Assembly (NCBI GenBank): GCA_013373545.1
Contig: JABXHQ010000026.1
Location: forward strand, 1-46,438
Direction of reading: 5' to 3'
Origin: Gammaproteobacteria bacterium
GTDB taxonomy: Bacteria > Pseudomonadota > Gammaproteobacteria > Enterobacterales > Kangiellaceae
DNA: 46,438 nt
Numbering within the stretch: position 1 is the first letter of the stretch; every line of letters begins with the position of its first letter. Shown piece after piece: positions 9,407 through 17,735 of the stretch. The notes under the pieces were generated by a model. The model had not been told where the DNA came from. It saw nothing but the letters and a program-made list of their open reading frames with translations, and searched no databases. Made by a program: the position numbers and the translations under genes.

Positions 9407-9664
9407 ATGGACATCATGTTTTGGTTAATCCCGGTCGCCATCTTTATCTTAGTGGTCGCCGTGTCAGCCTTTATTTGGGCAGTGAAAAGCGATCAATATT
9501 CGGATCTCGAATCGCCCGCTTATAAAATCCTGTTTGATGACGATAGCGCACCGCTAGACGAGCACGCGGCAGCATCACATTCGGCCAATGACAGCAAACC
9601 AAATGAGTCTACGCAATCGAATACTCGCGAAGATCCTTCGCGCCAACAATCAGGTCATCACTAA
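9407..9664 (+). CDS. ccoS: cbb3 oxidase maturation protein CcoS
   Basis: Small CcoS/FixS protein needed for cofactor insertion into CcoN. It has one N-terminal membrane helix (about 3-25), then the family signature FIWAVKSDQYSDLESPAYKI and an acidic stretch. At 85 aa it is longer than many homologues because of a low-complexity hydrophilic tail after about residue 47. The ATG at 9407 is preceded by AAAGG. It lies 81 bp after ccoI and 9 bp before the next gene. Confidence 0.92.
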   Translation: MDIMFWLIPVAIFILVVAVSAFIWAVKSDQYSDLESPAYKILFDDDSAPLDEHAAASHSANDSKPNESTQSNTREDPSRQQSGHH

Positions 9665-9673
9665 GCCGACGCT

Positions 9674-10375
9674 ATGACCGAATCACTTCCCGAACGACTA
9701 ACCATCTACCCTATGTCACGACGTAACCATCTTGCGTTTAGTCTCGCAGGGGTTGTGCTGCTTTTGGGTGGATTACTGACCATGCAGTTTGGCTGGTCAC
9801 TCGGCGGTTTACTATTATTTATGCCGGGGTTTACCTTATTGTTGTTTGGTCTTTTTAAACAATTTGAACCCAAAGTCAGCTTGGAGTTTACTCCAAGCCA
9901 ATTAGTCTGGCATTTGCGCCATGGCCAAGTAGCGATTGATTGGTCCAATATTATTACGTTGCAATCCTTGTCGATTACCGATCATCGTGGCGCTACCGAT
10001 CTCCACTATCTCGGGTTAAAAGTTTGGGATCGCAAACCGATTATTGATCAGTTGCCGCCACGCGCTGCCAAGTCACTGTTTCATGAGTACCGCAGCTTGT
10101 TACATGTTGCACTCAAAGAAGCCATACAGCGGCAAGAGAGCGCGGCGCAGTTGCAAGAAGATTTGGATACTTGGGTTAGTCCCTGCGGCACACGCTATCA
10201 AGGACTAAAAGGCATCTTCGCCGCACGTTTAGCGCAACTTAAGCAATACTTGGGTGCCGATTTGTATATTCCCGCCACTTCCCTTGATCGACATCAAGAC
10301 GCGTTTATTCAATTATTTAAACAATACCAACAAGCCGTACAACAGCAACAATGGGAAAACCAAAACAGTGATTGA
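9674..10375 (+). CDS. DUF2982-like membrane protein of unknown function
   Basis: A 233-aa protein with two adjacent membrane helices (about residues 20-38 and 43-62) and a soluble remainder rich in Gln and charged residues. It resembles the DUF2982 family recalled from Alteromonadales-type genomes, but that assignment rests on general similarity only. There is no catalytic motif. It lies between ccoS and a TauE/SafE-like gene and overlaps the latter by 8 bases, so it is probably co-transcribed with the cco assembly genes. A role in oxidase maturation or envelope function is inferred from position alone. Confidence 0.65.
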   Translation: MTESLPERLTIYPMSRRNHLAFSLAGVVLLLGGLLTMQFGWSLGGLLLFMPGFTLLLFGLFKQFEPKVSLEFTPSQLVWHLRHGQVAIDWSNIITLQSLSITDHRGATDLHYLGLKVWDRKPIIDQLPPRAAKSLFHEYRSLLHVALKEAIQRQESAAQLQEDLDTWVSPCGTRYQGLKGIFAARLAQLKQYLGADLYIPATSLDRHQDAFIQLFKQYQQAVQQQQWENQNSD

Positions 10376-11096
10376 AGCCGTACTATCTGGATTGGCGCTT
10401 GGATTGGGCGGCAGCCTTCACTGCGTGGGCATGTGCGGCCCGATTGTCAGCGCGTTTTCGCTATCCACGCGGCAGCAAACTTGGTCGCAAACCTTGCGCA
10501 CAACGCTGAGTTATAACTTCGGCCGCATTTCCACTTATTTACTGTTAGGTGCATTATTTGGCTGGCTGGGTAGTTTTAGTGACAGCTTAATGGTGTTGAA
10601 AGTGTTACGCGTGGCAGCTGCGGTTTTACTGCTGCTCGCCGGTCTTGCGATTATTTTTCAGCTGCGTATGTTTAGTCACTTAGACTTTCTTGGTCGCGGC
10701 TTATGGCAACGCATCCGCCCACTCACCCAACGACTTAATCCCGCGCGCTCGCTGGTTCAAGCGTATTTATCCGGGCTGCTATGGGGGCTGTTACCATGCG
10801 GGTTGGTTTATGCTGCTATTGCGATCGCTTTGGGTCAAGGATCTATCCATGCGTCAATGGCGTTAATGCTTGGCTTTGCACTGGGCACTTTTTTCCCCAT
10901 GGTGATGATGGGAGTCGGTTTCAGTCAACTAAATAAATGGCTGAAAACCCGATTAGCACGCATTTTGATTGGTGCCTTAATGGTACTCTTGGCACTGGTC
11001 GCACTGTGGCCAATGTTTGGCAATCAGCATGCGCAGCACTCACACTCAAATGCACCTGCCAGCGAACAATCAAAACACGATCATTCGCATCATTAA
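10368..11096 (+). CDS. TauE/SafE-like (cytochrome biogenesis-type) membrane protein with His-rich tail
   Basis: A 242-aa polytopic protein with about six helices. It has the family motifs LGLGGSLHCVGMCGPIV near the N-terminus and SGLLWGLLPCGLVYAA in mid-protein, the two-Cys/Pro arrangement typical of sulfite-exporter or DsbD-like membrane domains. The last 25 residues are His-rich (HAQHSHS and HDHSHH), suggesting metal binding. The start is GTG at 10368: the longer open frame lacks the conserved start and overlaps the upstream gene. Homologues often sit beside ccoS, and copper handling for cbb3 is a reasonable inference. Substrate unknown. Confidence 0.78.
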   Translation: MIEAVLSGLALGLGGSLHCVGMCGPIVSAFSLSTRQQTWSQTLRTTLSYNFGRISTYLLLGALFGWLGSFSDSLMVLKVLRVAAAVLLLLAGLAIIFQLRMFSHLDFLGRGLWQRIRPLTQRLNPARSLVQAYLSGLLWGLLPCGLVYAAIAIALGQGSIHASMALMLGFALGTFFPMVMMGVGFSQLNKWLKTRLARILIGALMVLLALVALWPMFGNQHAQHSHSNAPASEQSKHDHSHH

Positions 11097-11134
11097 CCGC
11101 GTTAGACAAATCCATTATGTCATTAAGGAAAGAC

Positions 11135-11163
11135 TTGCAAAGTGTGGAGTGAGTTCCTACATT
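11135..11163 (+). promoter_or_regulatory. Candidate sigma-70 promoter of pdxH
   Basis: TTGCAA at 11135-11140 and TACATT at 11158-11163 are separated by 17 bases, each matching the consensus at four of six positions. The pdxH start codon follows 23 bases later with a strong AAGGAG ribosome-binding site. Confidence 0.4.
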
Positions 11164-11186
11164 AGCAATACTCACAAGGAGAAAAT

Positions 11187-11783
11187 ATGCAATTACATGA
11201 TGCGCAAAACCAGTCACCCTTCGCTCTCTTTGAAGATTGGCTGGCAGCGGCCAAAGAGCATGACCCTGAATTTTATAATGGCATGACGATTGCCACTGTT
11301 ACGCCCGAGCAAACACCTGACTCACGCGTCGTTTTACTTAAAGAGTATGACAGCAATGGCTTTGTGTTTTACACCAACTATCTGTCCCGTAAAGGTAAAG
11401 AACTGAGCGTTAACCCTCATGTGTGCGCGAATTTTTGGTGGTCGCATTTTCAGCGCCAAGTACGCATTGAAGGTCATGTCGAAAAAGTGTCTACCGAACA
11501 GTCCGATCGCTACTTTCTTTCGCGTCCACGCGGCAGCCAGTTGGCCGCGATTGCATCACAACAAAGTAAGCCGATTGAAACCTTGGACGCATTACACGCG
11601 CAATATGATAAAACCGTTAAAGAACACCAAGACAAACCCATTACGCGTCCTGCGCATTGGGGAGGCTTTCGAATTAAACCGACCCGCATTGAATTTTGGC
11701 AAGGCTTAGAGCACCGATTGCATCATCGTTTAGTGTTTCGGAAAAAACAGGATCGTTGGATCAGCGAGTTTTTACAACCGTAA
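11187..11783 (+). CDS. pdxH: Pyridoxamine/pyridoxine 5'-phosphate oxidase
   Basis: FMN-dependent oxidase making pyridoxal 5'-phosphate from PNP or PMP. The 198-aa protein shows the family blocks SRVVLLKEYDSNGFVFYTN, SRKGKEL, RQVRIEGHVEK, YFLSRPRGSQ, HWGGFRIKP and IEFWQG. The substrate-binding RLHDR motif reads RLHHR here, keeping Arg and His. The C-terminal end is EFLQP rather than the usual RLAP. The start has AAGGAG seven bases upstream. It appears to be a single-gene unit after the cco block. Confidence 0.92.
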   Translation: MQLHDAQNQSPFALFEDWLAAAKEHDPEFYNGMTIATVTPEQTPDSRVVLLKEYDSNGFVFYTNYLSRKGKELSVNPHVCANFWWSHFQRQVRIEGHVEKVSTEQSDRYFLSRPRGSQLAAIASQQSKPIETLDALHAQYDKTVKEHQDKPITRPAHWGGFRIKPTRIEFWQGLEHRLHHRLVFRKKQDRWISEFLQP

Positions 11784-11874
11784 CCCATAGACTCCAGTGT
11801 TCAGAGCCGTTTCGCGGCCGTGCACTGGCAATCAGTGCTGCCGGCCCCAATTGAATATGGCGATTTTGAGAGGG

Positions 11875-12414
11875 TTACTTGCGGTATTTACGGCCGGTAA
11901 TATCGAGCGCAAACTCGAGCGTCACTTTAATCGCTTTGCCATCTTTACTGACAAAGTTGATTTCACCGCGGCCTTCAATACAAGGTTCATCGGTGGGTCG
12001 CAAACTCTGTGTTTTAAACTGAAAAAACCCGGAGTCTTGCTGGGTATAGCCTTCAAACCAAGGACTGTTGAGTAAGAACTCTCCGTGATCACCTTGTTTT
12101 TTAGCCGTCAACTGCAAGGTATATTCGTTACCCGGAAAATAATTGATATCGGTAGTTGGATGGGCAACCCAAAACTCGCCAATGTCTTCGCGGAACCGCG
12201 TCTTTAATTGCAAGCGAATGCTCTCACCAATAAAAGACCAATAATGACCGCCGCGCTCGCTTTTTGCCATGCCATTTTGCGCACCCTGCCACTGCATTTG
12301 ATAACCCAGTTTAGTTGCACTCGAGCACGAATATTGCGAACTCGTATCGGCGGCAAAAACCAGCCAAGGTAACCCCACCATCAAGACGATTAAACTTCGA
12401 CCAAAATTGTACAC
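11875..12414 (-). CDS. Exported protein of unknown function
   Basis: A 179-aa protein with a likely Sec signal peptide (hydrophobic residues about 8-20, cleavage after VFA). The mature part has Cys in YSCSS and in EPCIEGRG, which could pair in the periplasm, and is otherwise beta-rich in appearance. No known domain was recognised. It faces pdxH convergently and lies downstream of the histidine kinase gene on the same strand, 86 bp away, so read-through from the two-component genes is possible but not shown. Confidence 0.6.
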   Translation of the reverse strand: MYNFGRSLIVLMVGLPWLVFAADTSSQYSCSSATKLGYQMQWQGAQNGMAKSERGGHYWSFIGESIRLQLKTRFREDIGEFWVAHPTTDINYFPGNEYTLQLTAKKQGDHGEFLLNSPWFEGYTQQDSGFFQFKTQSLRPTDEPCIEGRGEINFVSKDGKAIKVTLEFALDITGRKYRK

Positions 12415-12500
12415 CCAAACATCCTCTCGACTATTGCTAAGACATCACTGAACGTGTCTAGCCATAACCTAACGGAATGTGCGCGCCAGCACAATAGAAA

Positions 12501-14306
12501 TTATTCACCTAACAGCGAGTGTTGTACTTTAAATTGCTTCGCAAGAAGTGCGACTTCCTCATCAAAGTTTTGTTCCAACAATGGATTATCATCATCAACC
12601 CTGGCTTGAACGTCTGGCAGAAAAATGGTGAATCGAACGCCGCGGCGGTCCAGTGCGTTAAAGATTACTTTATGAGCACGTTTTGTATTAACCACACTCA
12701 CTTGCCAACTTGGCATAAACGGGTTAAACGGATCGGCAATTAAGGTTTCCGATTGATTGCCAAGATCAGCAAAGGTTACTGTTTCACTCTCTAAAGAAGA
12801 AGATACTTCAAGACGATGAATCGCGACCGCATGGTCCCATAGCAACTGTTCCCCGCGACGTTCTGCTGATATATGCTCCGAGACTTCGGTTACCGAGACC
12901 GTATCGTGCGCTTGCTCAAGTTGTAAAACCTTCGTCATCACTACATCATTATCGGTCTCCCAGCGCAACGTAATCGTTTGCTTGGGATTACTAATATTGT
13001 CACATTGAATTTGGCCTTCGTAACCTTTCACCACTTCATTAATAAAAAATAAACCCAATCCCTTGCCATGATGCTCCTGCGCTTTACGAGTACTAAATCC
13101 CAGCTTAAATAGCTGGCTTTTATCGGCTTCGCTAATTTGCGGACCACGATTGTAAACGGTTAGCGCCACCACCCCAGTTTGCGCAGTTAAACAAATGGCA
13201 ATTCTATCGAGACTTTGTTTGGGTTGTCGCTGATCATGAAAATACATGGCATTTTTAAGTAAGTTTTCTAGCATCAGAACCAAATGATTTTGGTTACCCA
13301 AGACCGCAGGCGTTGCTTGTAGACCAATCCGAAACCGGCCAATATTGAGGGCAACTGAATGGGTATCGAGTAACACAGATTGCTCTGGTAACTCATCCAC
13401 TCCACCAAAATCGGCGAGAAAATCAACTAAGTACTCAGCAATAACACTTTGCGGTAAAAACGTTGGTTCAAAATTCGCCGCGGAATGTAGCGGAGTCCCT
13501 TGCAGTTGTTGTTGGCAATACTGCTCCTCACACGTAATTAAATGATTCGCAATATGTAAAGCTAAATTATCCGCGGTGGAGAGATCGAGCAGATCCCATA
13601 AATAACGCATCGATTTTTGCGCTTGCTCAATTTGACTAAGCAATGGCGCAGGAATATTTTGCGCTGACTCGAGTTCAGAGTTGGCTATTTCATCCACTTG
13701 ATGACTGAGTTCGGCAAAGTGCAGCTGCGTCGCGGTTAAGGTTGCACGAACTTTATCATAAGCAATAACCCCGTTATGACGCACTTCAGCCGCAATTGAT
13801 TTAAAGTGTAAAAACTTCTCGTCATATTCAATGTATTCTAATAATTTATCACTAATAAAAAACTTAAGTTTGTCCGCATGGCTAGAGTAGACATGGGCTT
13901 TTTGCTGAATTTTCTTTTTACTTTCCCACACCGATCGTACTTGCGCATCTTTGGCCGCAATGTAGTCATTAAATGCTCGTTTATGCCGATTAAAACGCAG
14001 CCAACCATGCACAATTGTATATAGGCCGAATAACAATACTAAGCCCTGAAACTCAGTAGAAGTAACTTCAGGAATCAAATAATAAGGTGAGAGAATTTGT
14101 GGATTCGCTAAACAAATAAAATATCCGAGCAACAAAACTAACGCAATAACCAGTAGCCAAGGAAAGCGATAGAAGCGCGCCGGTCGGGTTGCGACTTCGC
14201 TCGACTCCTCTGTGTCGAGCGCCCAGTCGGGCATGGCCTCGGAAGACAATGATTCGCTTTCGGTCGCAACACTGTGCGCTGACTCAGATGTATGATTGGA
14301 TCCCAT
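12501..14306 (-). CDS. Atypical membrane histidine kinase
   Basis: A 601-aa protein. It has an acidic, Ser-rich N-terminal cytoplasmic stretch (1-42), two membrane helices (about 48-66 and 86-104), a long helical linker (about 107-300), and a GHKL ATPase domain. In that domain are the N-box ENLLKNA (347-353), NRGPQI (G1 region, 386-391), LFKLGFSTRK (F-box, 400-408) and GKGLGL (G2, 414-419). About 150 extra residues of unknown function follow. No HExxP-type phosphoacceptor motif is visible in the helical part; H177 and H202 are only candidates. It follows the response regulator gene by 3 bp with AAAGG upstream of the ATG, so the two form an operon. Confidence 0.8.
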   Translation of the reverse strand: MGSNHTSESAHSVATESESLSSEAMPDWALDTEESSEVATRPARFYRFPWLLVIALVLLLGYFICLANPQILSPYYLIPEVTSTEFQGLVLLFGLYTIVHGWLRFNRHKRAFNDYIAAKDAQVRSVWESKKKIQQKAHVYSSHADKLKFFISDKLLEYIEYDEKFLHFKSIAAEVRHNGVIAYDKVRATLTATQLHFAELSHQVDEIANSELESAQNIPAPLLSQIEQAQKSMRYLWDLLDLSTADNLALHIANHLITCEEQYCQQQLQGTPLHSAANFEPTFLPQSVIAEYLVDFLADFGGVDELPEQSVLLDTHSVALNIGRFRIGLQATPAVLGNQNHLVLMLENLLKNAMYFHDQRQPKQSLDRIAICLTAQTGVVALTVYNRGPQISEADKSQLFKLGFSTRKAQEHHGKGLGLFFINEVVKGYEGQIQCDNISNPKQTITLRWETDNDVVMTKVLQLEQAHDTVSVTEVSEHISAERRGEQLLWDHAVAIHRLEVSSSLESETVTFADLGNQSETLIADPFNPFMPSWQVSVVNTKRAHKVIFNALDRRGVRFTIFLPDVQARVDDDNPLLEQNFDEEVALLAKQFKVQHSLLGE

Positions 14307-14309
14307 GAG

Positions 14310-15131
14310 TTAACCTTTTTTAGGCTCTAATGTTGGTAACTGCCAACGGTAAGCATGTAAATCACCGACCGTTACTAGTCCTTCTTCGCGCTGACATAAA
14401 GTGAGAAAACTTTCTTGTTTGGCCGCACAACTCGCTTGTTCAAACGAATGCCGCAAAGTTTTAATATGTTGGCGGTAACTGGCATAGCTCAGCTCATCAA
14501 GAGCTAATGCTTCTGCCATTTGGGTTACGGTCACCGGTCGCGGCGCACGTTCTACGAGTACTTTAAGAATTTTGCGCGGCGTTGGCGCCAAGGGTCGTTG
14601 CGGATTATTGGGATTCATCAGTCGCACCCCATGCCAATAAACATGCCATTGCAATAAATCAATGGTCAGTTCACCACAAACTAAAGTATCGACCGGCTGC
14701 TGTGCAGTATTCGCAACTTGTTGCTGGCGCAGCGCCGCTTTAATACGCCAACACAAAACCTGCGCGACATTATGTTGATGCTTAGCAATAAAATCTTGCG
14801 CCACCGCCTGCTCAATCGCGCGCTGCTCGATACCGGTACCACTGTGCTCTGACAAATATAAAATCGGCAACGACGGCCACTTCTCGCGCAGCTTCTGGGC
14901 AATGGAAAAGCCGGCTTCATCGTTTCCGTTCATATTCGCATCCAACAGCGCAAGATCCGGCGCTTCGGAAAGCTGAGCAATTGCTTGTTGCGCTGCTGCC
15001 ACAAATTTATACACCAGCACCGAGTTGGTCACCGCCGACTCGTTAGACTCATCAAAGTTTGTGCGGGTAAGGGTTGGTAATAGCTTTTCAACCCAATGCG
15101 CTTGATCTTCGACCCAAAAAATCGTCGCCAT
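14310..15131 (-). CDS. Response regulator with OmpR/PhoB-type winged-helix output
   Basis: A 273-aa DNA-binding response regulator. The receiver domain (about 1-130) has the acidic pair E8/D9, phosphoacceptor D64 (LALLDANMN), switch residue S94 and K117 (FIAKH). A C-terminal winged helix (about 150-265) has the Trans_reg_C pattern: TPRKILKVLVERAPRPVT, YRQHIKTLRHSFE, LVTVGDLHAYRW. It is first in an operon with the kinase and divergent from the coiled-coil membrane protein gene, whose promoter region carries an 11-bp direct repeat. The divergent pair is its likely target (inference). Confidence 0.85.
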   Translation of the reverse strand: MATIFWVEDQAHWVEKLLPTLTRTNFDESNESAVTNSVLVYKFVAAAQQAIAQLSEAPDLALLDANMNGNDEAGFSIAQKLREKWPSLPILYLSEHSGTGIEQRAIEQAVAQDFIAKHQHNVAQVLCWRIKAALRQQQVANTAQQPVDTLVCGELTIDLLQWHVYWHGVRLMNPNNPQRPLAPTPRKILKVLVERAPRPVTVTQMAEALALDELSYASYRQHIKTLRHSFEQASCAAKQESFLTLCQREEGLVTVGDLHAYRWQLPTLEPKKG

Positions 15132-15308
15132 TGCTAAAGCCTTATCTCAATCAACTTCTGCATCATAGCGGAATTCCCGATGAGCTTGGTTATGTCGTTC
15201 AATAAAAATCCGAGAATTTGGGTTATTCACCTCGATTGTGTGAGCTATTTCATATTTTTACCATTAAATCGGCGCGGAATTTACTGATTCGAACCCTCAT
15301 ATCATTTT

Positions 15309-15327
15309 TTTCACCGATTTTTCACCG
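15309..15327 (+). promoter_or_regulatory. 11-bp-phased direct repeat, candidate response-regulator operator
   Basis: TTTCACCG occurs at 15309-15316 and again at 15320-15327, exactly 11 bp apart. That spacing is the hallmark of OmpR/PhoB-family tandem sites. It ends about five bases before a possible -35 (TCGGCA at 15332-15337, 17 bases from CATTAT at 15355-15360), a position suited to activation. It lies between the divergent regulator gene and the membrane protein gene. Confidence 0.5.
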
Positions 15328-15380
15328 CTCCTCGGCACACTGAATACCGTTATCCATTATGTGTCATTCAGGAGGAAAAA

Positions 15381-16913
15381 ATGTCTAATGAATGGTTTTT
15401 AATTTGGTCTGATAATGCCACCGTATCCTTGGTGGTTTGGTTGGTTTTAACAATTCTGGTGCTCTATTTGGGCCGCCAGCAAGCTCATAACTTGCTGCAA
15501 TCGACCGGACGTGGCTTTTACAATACCATGCGCCTATGGGCCAAGACTTTACAAAAGTTAGAAAGCTCTTTAAAGCAGCGTAACCGTGAAATTCTCTTAG
15601 CCGAAGGTGCCAGAGCTTGCGAAAAAGCGATTGAGCGCGAATTCGAGCGGGTTAACGATTTAGTAAAACGCGAACTAAGCCAGTACCCAACGTTGCATCG
15701 TGAAATTTCAGAGACCATTGAGTCCATTGAAAACGACTATCAAAAGTCCACCGACGTGACTCCGTTGCCACCCGCATGGGGCGATGTGGTCGATACGATT
15801 TCATCGCTACCAAATAACGGCGATGCTACGGTTAATAAAATTCTGAGCAATATTAAAAAAGCAGTTGAAGAGTCTCACCAGCAAACGCTCAAAGCTTACA
15901 AAAAAGCGGCACAAGAGCGCCATCAATTGCTAGCCAATATGCAGCCTAACTGGCGTCAACTAAATGACAAAATGGGCAAAGTTAACGAGAAAATTACTGG
16001 GCTCGATAATCGTAGTAAAGCGATTGATGAACAAATGAAAAAATACGAAGCCATTCGCGGTAACCAAGATGCCGCAGCGAGTGCTTTAAGCTCATCGGCT
16101 TTCACCCAGTTTTTTATCAGTGGCTTAGTGCTGGTAGTGGCCATACTGGGCGGTTTAATTAACTTCCAATTAATTGCCATGCCAATGTCAGAAATGGTTG
16201 GTGGAACCAGTTACATCGGCGCCATGAAAACTTCCGATATTGCTGCATTAGTGATTATTTTAATTGAAATCGCCATGGGTTTATTTTTACTAGAATCGCT
16301 GCGAATTACTCATTTGTTTCCGATGATCAGCAGTATGGATGATCGCATGCGTCGGCGCATGATGATTATTAGCTTTACCATCTTGTTTATCTTGGCCGGA
16401 ATTGAAGCTTCGCTCGCCTACATGCGTGACTTACTAGCGCTGGACCGCGAAGCACTGCAGCAGTCATTAGCGGGCATGAGCGCGACTGCCGCCAATGCTG
16501 AGTTTCGTTGGATCCCATCCATTGGCCAAATGACCATGGGCTTCATCTTACCCTTTGCACTGGCCTTTATTGCCATTCCGCTAGAGTCGTTTATTCACTC
16601 AACGCGCAGTGTCATTGGTGTGCTAGCGATTGCTGCTGTACGGGCACTGCAAGTTTCGCTGCGGGTGATTGGAGGCTTGGTGAAACACATCGCCACAATG
16701 CTTATCCATGCTTATGACCTAATTATAATGCTACCGGTCAGTATCGAGCGACTGTGGAAAAGCCGCCGCCAACCCGAAGCGAACAATGACACGAATGACG
16801 AGCCGGTTAGCCAAAAGAAATCGGCGAAGCGTAAAAAATCAAGTCGCGATGCTATCGACAACGATTTAGCCATCGACTCAATGGTCGAGAACTTATCCAC
16901 CACGCGTCGTTAA
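15381..16913 (+). CDS. Coiled-coil multipass membrane protein of unknown function
   Basis: A 510-aa protein. There is one N-terminal membrane helix (about 14-31), a long charged helical and probably coiled-coil region (about 45-232), then membrane helices near 240-262, 286-306, 326-346, 388-408 and 411-445, and a Lys-rich hydrophilic tail (about 460-510). No enzymatic motif was recognised. A strong AGGAGG precedes the ATG. It forms a two-gene unit with the vWA lipoprotein and is divergent from a two-component system. The layout of a large coiled-coil domain between membrane anchors suggests sensing or scaffolding in the inner membrane (inference). Confidence 0.75.
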   Translation: MSNEWFLIWSDNATVSLVVWLVLTILVLYLGRQQAHNLLQSTGRGFYNTMRLWAKTLQKLESSLKQRNREILLAEGARACEKAIEREFERVNDLVKRELSQYPTLHREISETIESIENDYQKSTDVTPLPPAWGDVVDTISSLPNNGDATVNKILSNIKKAVEESHQQTLKAYKKAAQERHQLLANMQPNWRQLNDKMGKVNEKITGLDNRSKAIDEQMKKYEAIRGNQDAAASALSSSAFTQFFISGLVLVVAILGGLINFQLIAMPMSEMVGGTSYIGAMKTSDIAALVIILIEIAMGLFLLESLRITHLFPMISSMDDRMRRRMMIISFTILFILAGIEASLAYMRDLLALDREALQQSLAGMSATAANAEFRWIPSIGQMTMGFILPFALAFIAIPLESFIHSTRSVIGVLAIAAVRALQVSLRVIGGLVKHIATMLIHAYDLIIMLPVSIERLWKSRRQPEANNDTNDEPVSQKKSAKRKKSSRDAIDNDLAIDSMVENLSTTRR

Positions 16914-16924
16914 TTCAATAGAAT

Positions 16925-16949
16925 GGAGGCAGTCATAACCGCTGCCTCC
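16925..16949 (+). other. Intra-operon hairpin between the membrane protein and vWA genes
   Basis: GGAGGCAG (16925-16932) and CTGCCTCC (16942-16949) form a perfect 8-bp stem with a 9-base loop in the 60-bp gap. No T tract follows, so it is more likely an RNA-processing or stability element than a terminator. Confidence 0.5.
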
Positions 16950-16973
16950 TTGGTAAAAAATTAGGAGTTGATA

Positions 16974-17666
16974 ATGAAGATTTTCACTCACATACAATTG
17001 GTTAAACGCCGTGTACTCACGGTTACTGCAACGCTTCTAGTTAGCTTGTTGACCTTATCTGGCTGCGATAGCCAACGCCCTAGCCAACGCGCGGTATTTT
17101 TCTTAATTGATACTTCGGGTACTTACACGCAAGAGTTAAACAAAGCGCAGCACATTATGAATTATTTACTCGCTACGCTCGATAGCGGCGACTCAATTGC
17201 AATGGCAAGAATCGATAGCGGTAGTTTCAGCGAAAAAGATATCATTGCAAAAACAACGTTTGATAGTCGTCCGAGTACTGCGAATGATCAAAAGCGATTA
17301 TTTAAAAATCAAATTGATCAGTTTGTAACAACCTTAAAATCGGGCAGCGCGAATACCGACATTACAGGCGGCATTTTGCAAGCTGCCGAATATGTTAACG
17401 AAACTCAAGCGGAAGAAAAGTATATTCTGATTTTTTCTGATCTCGAGGAAGATTTGAAAGTAGGTCATATTCGTGATTTTCCAATTGAGCTCAAAGGCAT
17501 TAATGTTGTGGCGCTAAACGTTACTAAATTACGTAGCGATAACATTGATCCACGCGACTATCAGAACCGATTAAGTCACTGGCAAGGTCGCGTGACCGAA
17601 GGCGGTGGTGAATGGCGTGTACTCAATGACTTGGAGCGATTGGATAAGCTCATCACACTGCGCTAG
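16974..17666 (+). CDS. von Willebrand A-like lipoprotein
   Basis: A 230-aa protein with a lipoprotein signal ending in LTLSGC (lipidated Cys at 31), then a vWA-type fold opening with AVFFLIDTSGTY. The DTSGT motif is a variant of the MIDAS DxSxS, with a further Thr in TDITGGI and Asp in IFSDLEED, so metal-dependent ligand binding is plausible. The ATG at 16974 has AGGAG six bases upstream; a longer reading from TTG at 16968 is less likely. It is co-transcribed with the upstream coiled-coil membrane protein, its likely partner. Ligand unknown. Confidence 0.78.
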   Translation: MKIFTHIQLVKRRVLTVTATLLVSLLTLSGCDSQRPSQRAVFFLIDTSGTYTQELNKAQHIMNYLLATLDSGDSIAMARIDSGSFSEKDIIAKTTFDSRPSTANDQKRLFKNQIDQFVTTLKSGSANTDITGGILQAAEYVNETQAEEKYILIFSDLEEDLKVGHIRDFPIELKGINVVALNVTKLRSDNIDPRDYQNRLSHWQGRVTEGGGEWRVLNDLERLDKLITLR

Positions 17667-17679
17667 ATTGCGTAACGAA

Positions 17680-17704
17680 AAAGCCCGAGCGATGCTCGGG
17701 CTTT
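17680..17704. terminator. Strong bidirectional terminator
   Basis: AAAGCCCGAGC and GCTCGGGCTTT form an 11-bp stem with a GAT loop, flanked by A-rich and T-rich sequence. It lies between the vWA lipoprotein gene and the convergent metalloprotease gene and can serve both. Confidence 0.85.
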
Positions 17705-17735
17705 ACGTTTCTACCAAAAAACGTTGTTTCAGGGA

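Noticed and set aside
12501-17666. Proteobacterial dedicated sortase system (regulator, kinase, vWA target)
   Set aside because: The vWA protein is a lipoprotein without a sorting motif, no sortase gene is present, and the regulator has a winged-helix output of different layout.
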